The translations under genes and the position numbers were made by a program. Below the pieces are notes generated by a model that worked only from the letters and a program-made list of their open reading frames with translations, ran no database searches and was not told the DNA's origin. Shown here piece after piece: positions 6,194-7,874 of a stretch of 7,874 nt of DNA. Numbering within the stretch: the stretch's first letter is position 1; each line of letters opens with the position of its first letter. This stretch comes from Lysobacterales bacterium (GTDB lineage Bacteria > Pseudomonadota > Gammaproteobacteria > Xanthomonadales > SZUA-36), in assembly GCA_029287515.1 (NCBI GenBank), contig JARFQZ010000345.1, positions 1-7,874 of the forward strand, written 5' to 3'.

Positions 6194-6249
6194 GAGTCTT
6201 GCTTCCCTGCTCCCGCCTGCGGCGGAAGGCGGCTGCGCTCGACGGCGTT
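6194..6249 (-). repeat. REP-like palindromic repeat, copy 3 (inverted, stem changed but still paired)
   Basis: Read on the minus strand, this copy has the same left flank (AACGCCG...) and right flank (GAGCAGGGAAGC) as copy 2. The stem is only CCGCC/GGCGG around a GCA loop (plus-strand positions 6213-6217 and 6221-6225). The copy is exactly four bases shorter than copy 2, which equals the loss of two base pairs. Conserved flanks with a differently sequenced but perfectly paired stem indicate selection or a mechanism acting on the hairpin itself. It lies between the secreted-protein gene and the 3' end of the barrel gene. Confidence 0.8.
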
Positions 6250-6307
6250 ATTGGGTTCGCCTCTGGCTGGCGCCAACCGGCTCACATCAGGGTGTTTCGC
6301 AGGAAGA

Positions 6308-7495
6308 TCAGAGGTCTTGTTTGTACCTGACGTAAGGGATGCGCCCGTAGATCGATTCGAAAGGATCCACAGGTTGGCTCTCCGTGGTTACCGTGCTGTC
6401 CGCTCCGGCATTCATTACATTGCTGGCGCCGACACTGAGATTGGCGTTCCAGGGGGTTCGCCAGGTGAAATGGACATCGAAGGTGGCCAGGCTGTCCACG
6501 TTGCCGCGGTTAAGAAAGTCGACTGAGTCACGATAATAACCCTGGATGCCGCTGCTGAAAGAACCCTTGTTCCATTCCAGGTTCATCCGGGCCAGGTTGA
6601 ATGGTTCGGCCACGGTCCATGACAGCGCATCGGCGGCGCCAGAGTAGAGCCCCTGGTAATCCGCGTCGAGCACACGGGTAAACGCCAGCCCAAGCTTGAT
6701 ATCGCCTGCGTTGTCGGTGGCTATTCCCACTTTGAAGTTGAGATTGATACCGCTTGCCTCGCTGTTGAGGTACTGAAGCGGGTCATTGCCGTTGGAAGCC
6801 AGCAATGGGTTTCCAAGATTTGGAGACAGCAGGCTGTTACCCATCACTGCCTGCCCGCCGATGCCACTCACTCGCTGGACATTTGACTGGTTAAGTTCTG
6901 AGTCCTGATTGAACCAGCCGATTGATGTGGCCGTGTTTCCCAGGTTCATCTGCGCGCCCAGCTGAAAACGATTCTGTTCGGTCGAGGCCAATGGCTCGTT
7001 CACGAACCGGCACCCCGACGCTGTGTATGAATCGGCCCGCAAAGTGCCGTTCATGCACTGAATACTTCCAAGCGACTGAAAACGCGCTGCGCCCAGTTGC
7101 TTATCCATGCCGGCCGCCAGACTGAATTTGTCCGTCAGAGGCACGTCAAGCGTGGCGTCCAGTCCGAGCAGGTTGCTGCCATTGTCCAGCAGCCGGGCCT
7201 GGGTGCCGGTGGAGAGCGTGAGGGGCTGGTTCAGAACCAGCTGAAGTTTTCGCTTTTCGCTTCCGCCCACATCGAAATCAAGACCGGCAGTGTCATTCAC
7301 AACCAGCGAAAACGGTGTGCTGTCTTTTGCATCGGAAGACGAAACTTCAGCCATCAGGCTCAATGTGTCGTTGGACAGAATTGAGACCGGTGCCCCGGCA
7401 TCGCCGGCAACTGCCGGGACCGGGGACAGGCACAGCAGCACGCAGGTCAGTAACGTGACTGTCCTGGCATTGTTAAGGCTGCTGCTGAGGCTCAT
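6308..7495 (-). CDS. Outer-membrane beta-barrel protein with TonB-receptor-like C-terminus, no plug
   Basis: From the ATG at 7495 the product is 395 residues, with a good signal peptide (hydrophobic TVTLLTCVLLCLSPVPAVA, cleavage near residue 30). The frame also opens at a GTG at 7513, which would add six residues without a ribosome site, so I prefer 7495. The mature chain alternates polar and hydrophobic residues with Gly, Asn and Ser turns, as in outer-membrane strands. Examples are INLNFKVGIATDNAGDIKLGLAF broken around 250-272 and ATFDVHFTWRTPW at 337-349. The end (NLSVGASNVMNAG, then DPFESIYGRIPYVRYKQDL) closely resembles the last strands of TonB-dependent receptors. There is no TonB box or plug domain, and the length is about half that of a full receptor. 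Two cysteines (C147, C162) could form a disulphide in a loop. Function is unknown; a channel or structural barrel is possible. Confidence 0.8.
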   Translation of the reverse strand: MSLSSSLNNARTVTLLTCVLLCLSPVPAVAGDAGAPVSILSNDTLSLMAEVSSSDAKDSTPFSLVVNDTAGLDFDVGGSEKRKLQLVLNQPLTLSTGTQARLLDNGSNLLGLDATLDVPLTDKFSLAAGMDKQLGAARFQSLGSIQCMNGTLRADSYTASGCRFVNEPLASTEQNRFQLGAQMNLGNTATSIGWFNQDSELNQSNVQRVSGIGGQAVMGNSLLSPNLGNPLLASNGNDPLQYLNSEASGINLNFKVGIATDNAGDIKLGLAFTRVLDADYQGLYSGAADALSWTVAEPFNLARMNLEWNKGSFSSGIQGYYRDSVDFLNRGNVDSLATFDVHFTWRTPWNANLSVGASNVMNAGADSTVTTESQPVDPFESIYGRIPYVRYKQDL

Positions 7496-7560
7496 CTTTC
7501 TGTATATCCCCACTGCGTTAGAGTCCCCGGTTAGCGTTCCCGGAAACTATTAGAGGCGAA

Positions 7561-7576
7561 AAACTTCGAAAAGTTT
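7561..7576. promoter_or_regulatory. Palindrome in the divergent regulatory region (AAACTT/AAGTTT)
   Basis: A perfect 6-bp inverted repeat separated by CGAA lies just downstream of the minus-strand -10 element, where a repressor could act. It could equally form a small hairpin in the leader of the barrel gene mRNA. Confidence 0.4.
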
Positions 7577-7582
7577 AAATTT

Positions 7583-7591
7583 ATAATAGCA
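7583..7591 (-). promoter_or_regulatory. Extended -10 element for the barrel gene
   Basis: On the minus strand TGCTATTAT is an extended -10 (TGn plus TATTAT). A TATAAA overlaps it three bases further on. The -35 position carries only a weak match (TGCGCA, 17-base spacer). It would give a leader of roughly 80 bases before the ATG at 7495. Confidence 0.45.
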
Positions 7592-7606
7592 AATTTTCAG
7601 AAAATT
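7592..7606. promoter_or_regulatory. 15-bp perfect palindrome between divergent promoters
   Basis: AATTTTC-A-GAAAATT has perfect 7-bp arms around one central base. It lies next to the minus-strand -10 element and upstream of the plus-strand one. This is a plausible operator for a dimeric regulator, but in AT-rich DNA a chance palindrome is possible. Confidence 0.4.
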
Positions 7607-7632
7607 GCGCAGGTAAAATTACGCTTTGAGAC

Positions 7633-7641
7633 TGATATAAT
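7633..7641 (+). promoter_or_regulatory. Extended -10 promoter for the thioredoxin-like gene
   Basis: TGATATAAT holds a perfect TATAAT (7636-7641) with the TG extension. No good -35 lies 16-18 bases upstream, as is usual for extended -10 promoters. Transcription would start near 7648, about 20 bases before the ATG at 7670. Confidence 0.6.
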
Positions 7642-7669
7642 GCGGTTTTCGACGCAATAAGTGAAAAAT

Positions 7670-7874
7670 ATGGTCAGCACATACACACCTGTTTGCGATG
7701 ATGGCGTCAGCCCCCCGGATTTTTCACTGTTGGGTGTTGATGGAAAAACATCGACTCTGCAAGACTGCGTTGGCCCTAAAGCCCTGTTGGTCATTTACAT
7801 CTGCAATCATTGCCCTAATGTGAAAGCAATCACACACAAGCTCGTTAGGGATAATTAAGAATATGCGACTCTCG
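7670..7874 (+). pseudogene. Thioredoxin/peroxiredoxin-like protein, N-terminal part with in-frame TAA
   Basis: From the ATG at 7670 (a GTG at 7661 is also in frame) the protein begins MVSTYTPVCDDGVSPPDFSL. It continues through VDGKTSTL and the fold's second strand into ALLVIYICNHCPNVK. The C-N-H-C motif after a hydrophobic strand is the redox site of the AhpC/TSA-thioredoxin family seen in many gammaproteobacterial proteins of about 180-200 residues. The frame stops at TAA (7856-7858) after only 62 codons (65 from the GTG), right after KLVRDN. Beyond the stop the same frame reads EYATL, which suits the family pattern at this point ('L...EY...GV'). This looks like a single nonsense change rather than a frameshift. 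The window ends 16 bases later, so a pseudogene, a sequencing error or a true short protein cannot be separated here. Confidence 0.6.

Noticed and set aside
6191..6526. 111-codon plus-strand frame
   Set aside because: It starts inside repeat copy 3 and runs antisense to the 3' end of the barrel gene; no ribosome site or domain is visible.

Overview
This window most likely comes from a gammaproteobacterial chromosome of moderate-to-high GC. The best evidence is the order proC - yggS - (divergent) pilT - pilU, which is the arrangement I know from Pseudomonas-type genomes. A plug-less TonB-receptor-like barrel and a small secreted protein on the right give it a Xanthomonadales/Woeseia-like or marine gammaproteobacterial flavour, but I cannot assign a genus from this sequence alone.

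Layout. Bases 1-809 (minus strand) hold the 5' end of proC and a complete PLP-binding YggS/PLPBP protein, transcribed leftward. From 935 to 5441 (plus strand) five genes are packed almost without gaps: pilT, pilU, an OmpR-family response regulator, its sensor histidine kinase and a small zinc-ribbon membrane protein. Spacings are 13 bp (with the pilU start preferred here), 3 bp, a 17-bp overlap and 1 bp, so this reads as one operon. It would link the two type IV pilus retraction ATPases to a two-component system. From 5442 to 6249 there is a patch of REP-like palindromic repeats surrounding one small minus-strand gene for a secreted protein. From 6308 to 7495 (minus) lies an outer-membrane beta-barrel protein ending like a TonB-dependent receptor but with no plug domain. 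An AT-rich divergent promoter region (about 7496-7669) separates it from the start of a thioredoxin/peroxiredoxin-like gene on the plus strand, which is interrupted by an in-frame TAA shortly before the window ends.

The least ordinary part is the repeat patch. Three copies of a palindromic element, two direct and one inverted, share nearly identical flanks. Their stems differ in sequence and length but stay perfectly paired. All of them, plus two unrelated neighbouring hairpins, close on a G-N-A trinucleotide loop when read in the same orientation. The inverted pair (5588-5647 and 6194-6249) brackets the small secreted-protein gene like a cassette. No RNA genes, CRISPR arrays or transposase genes were seen, and no intergenic stretch exceeds about 300 bases.
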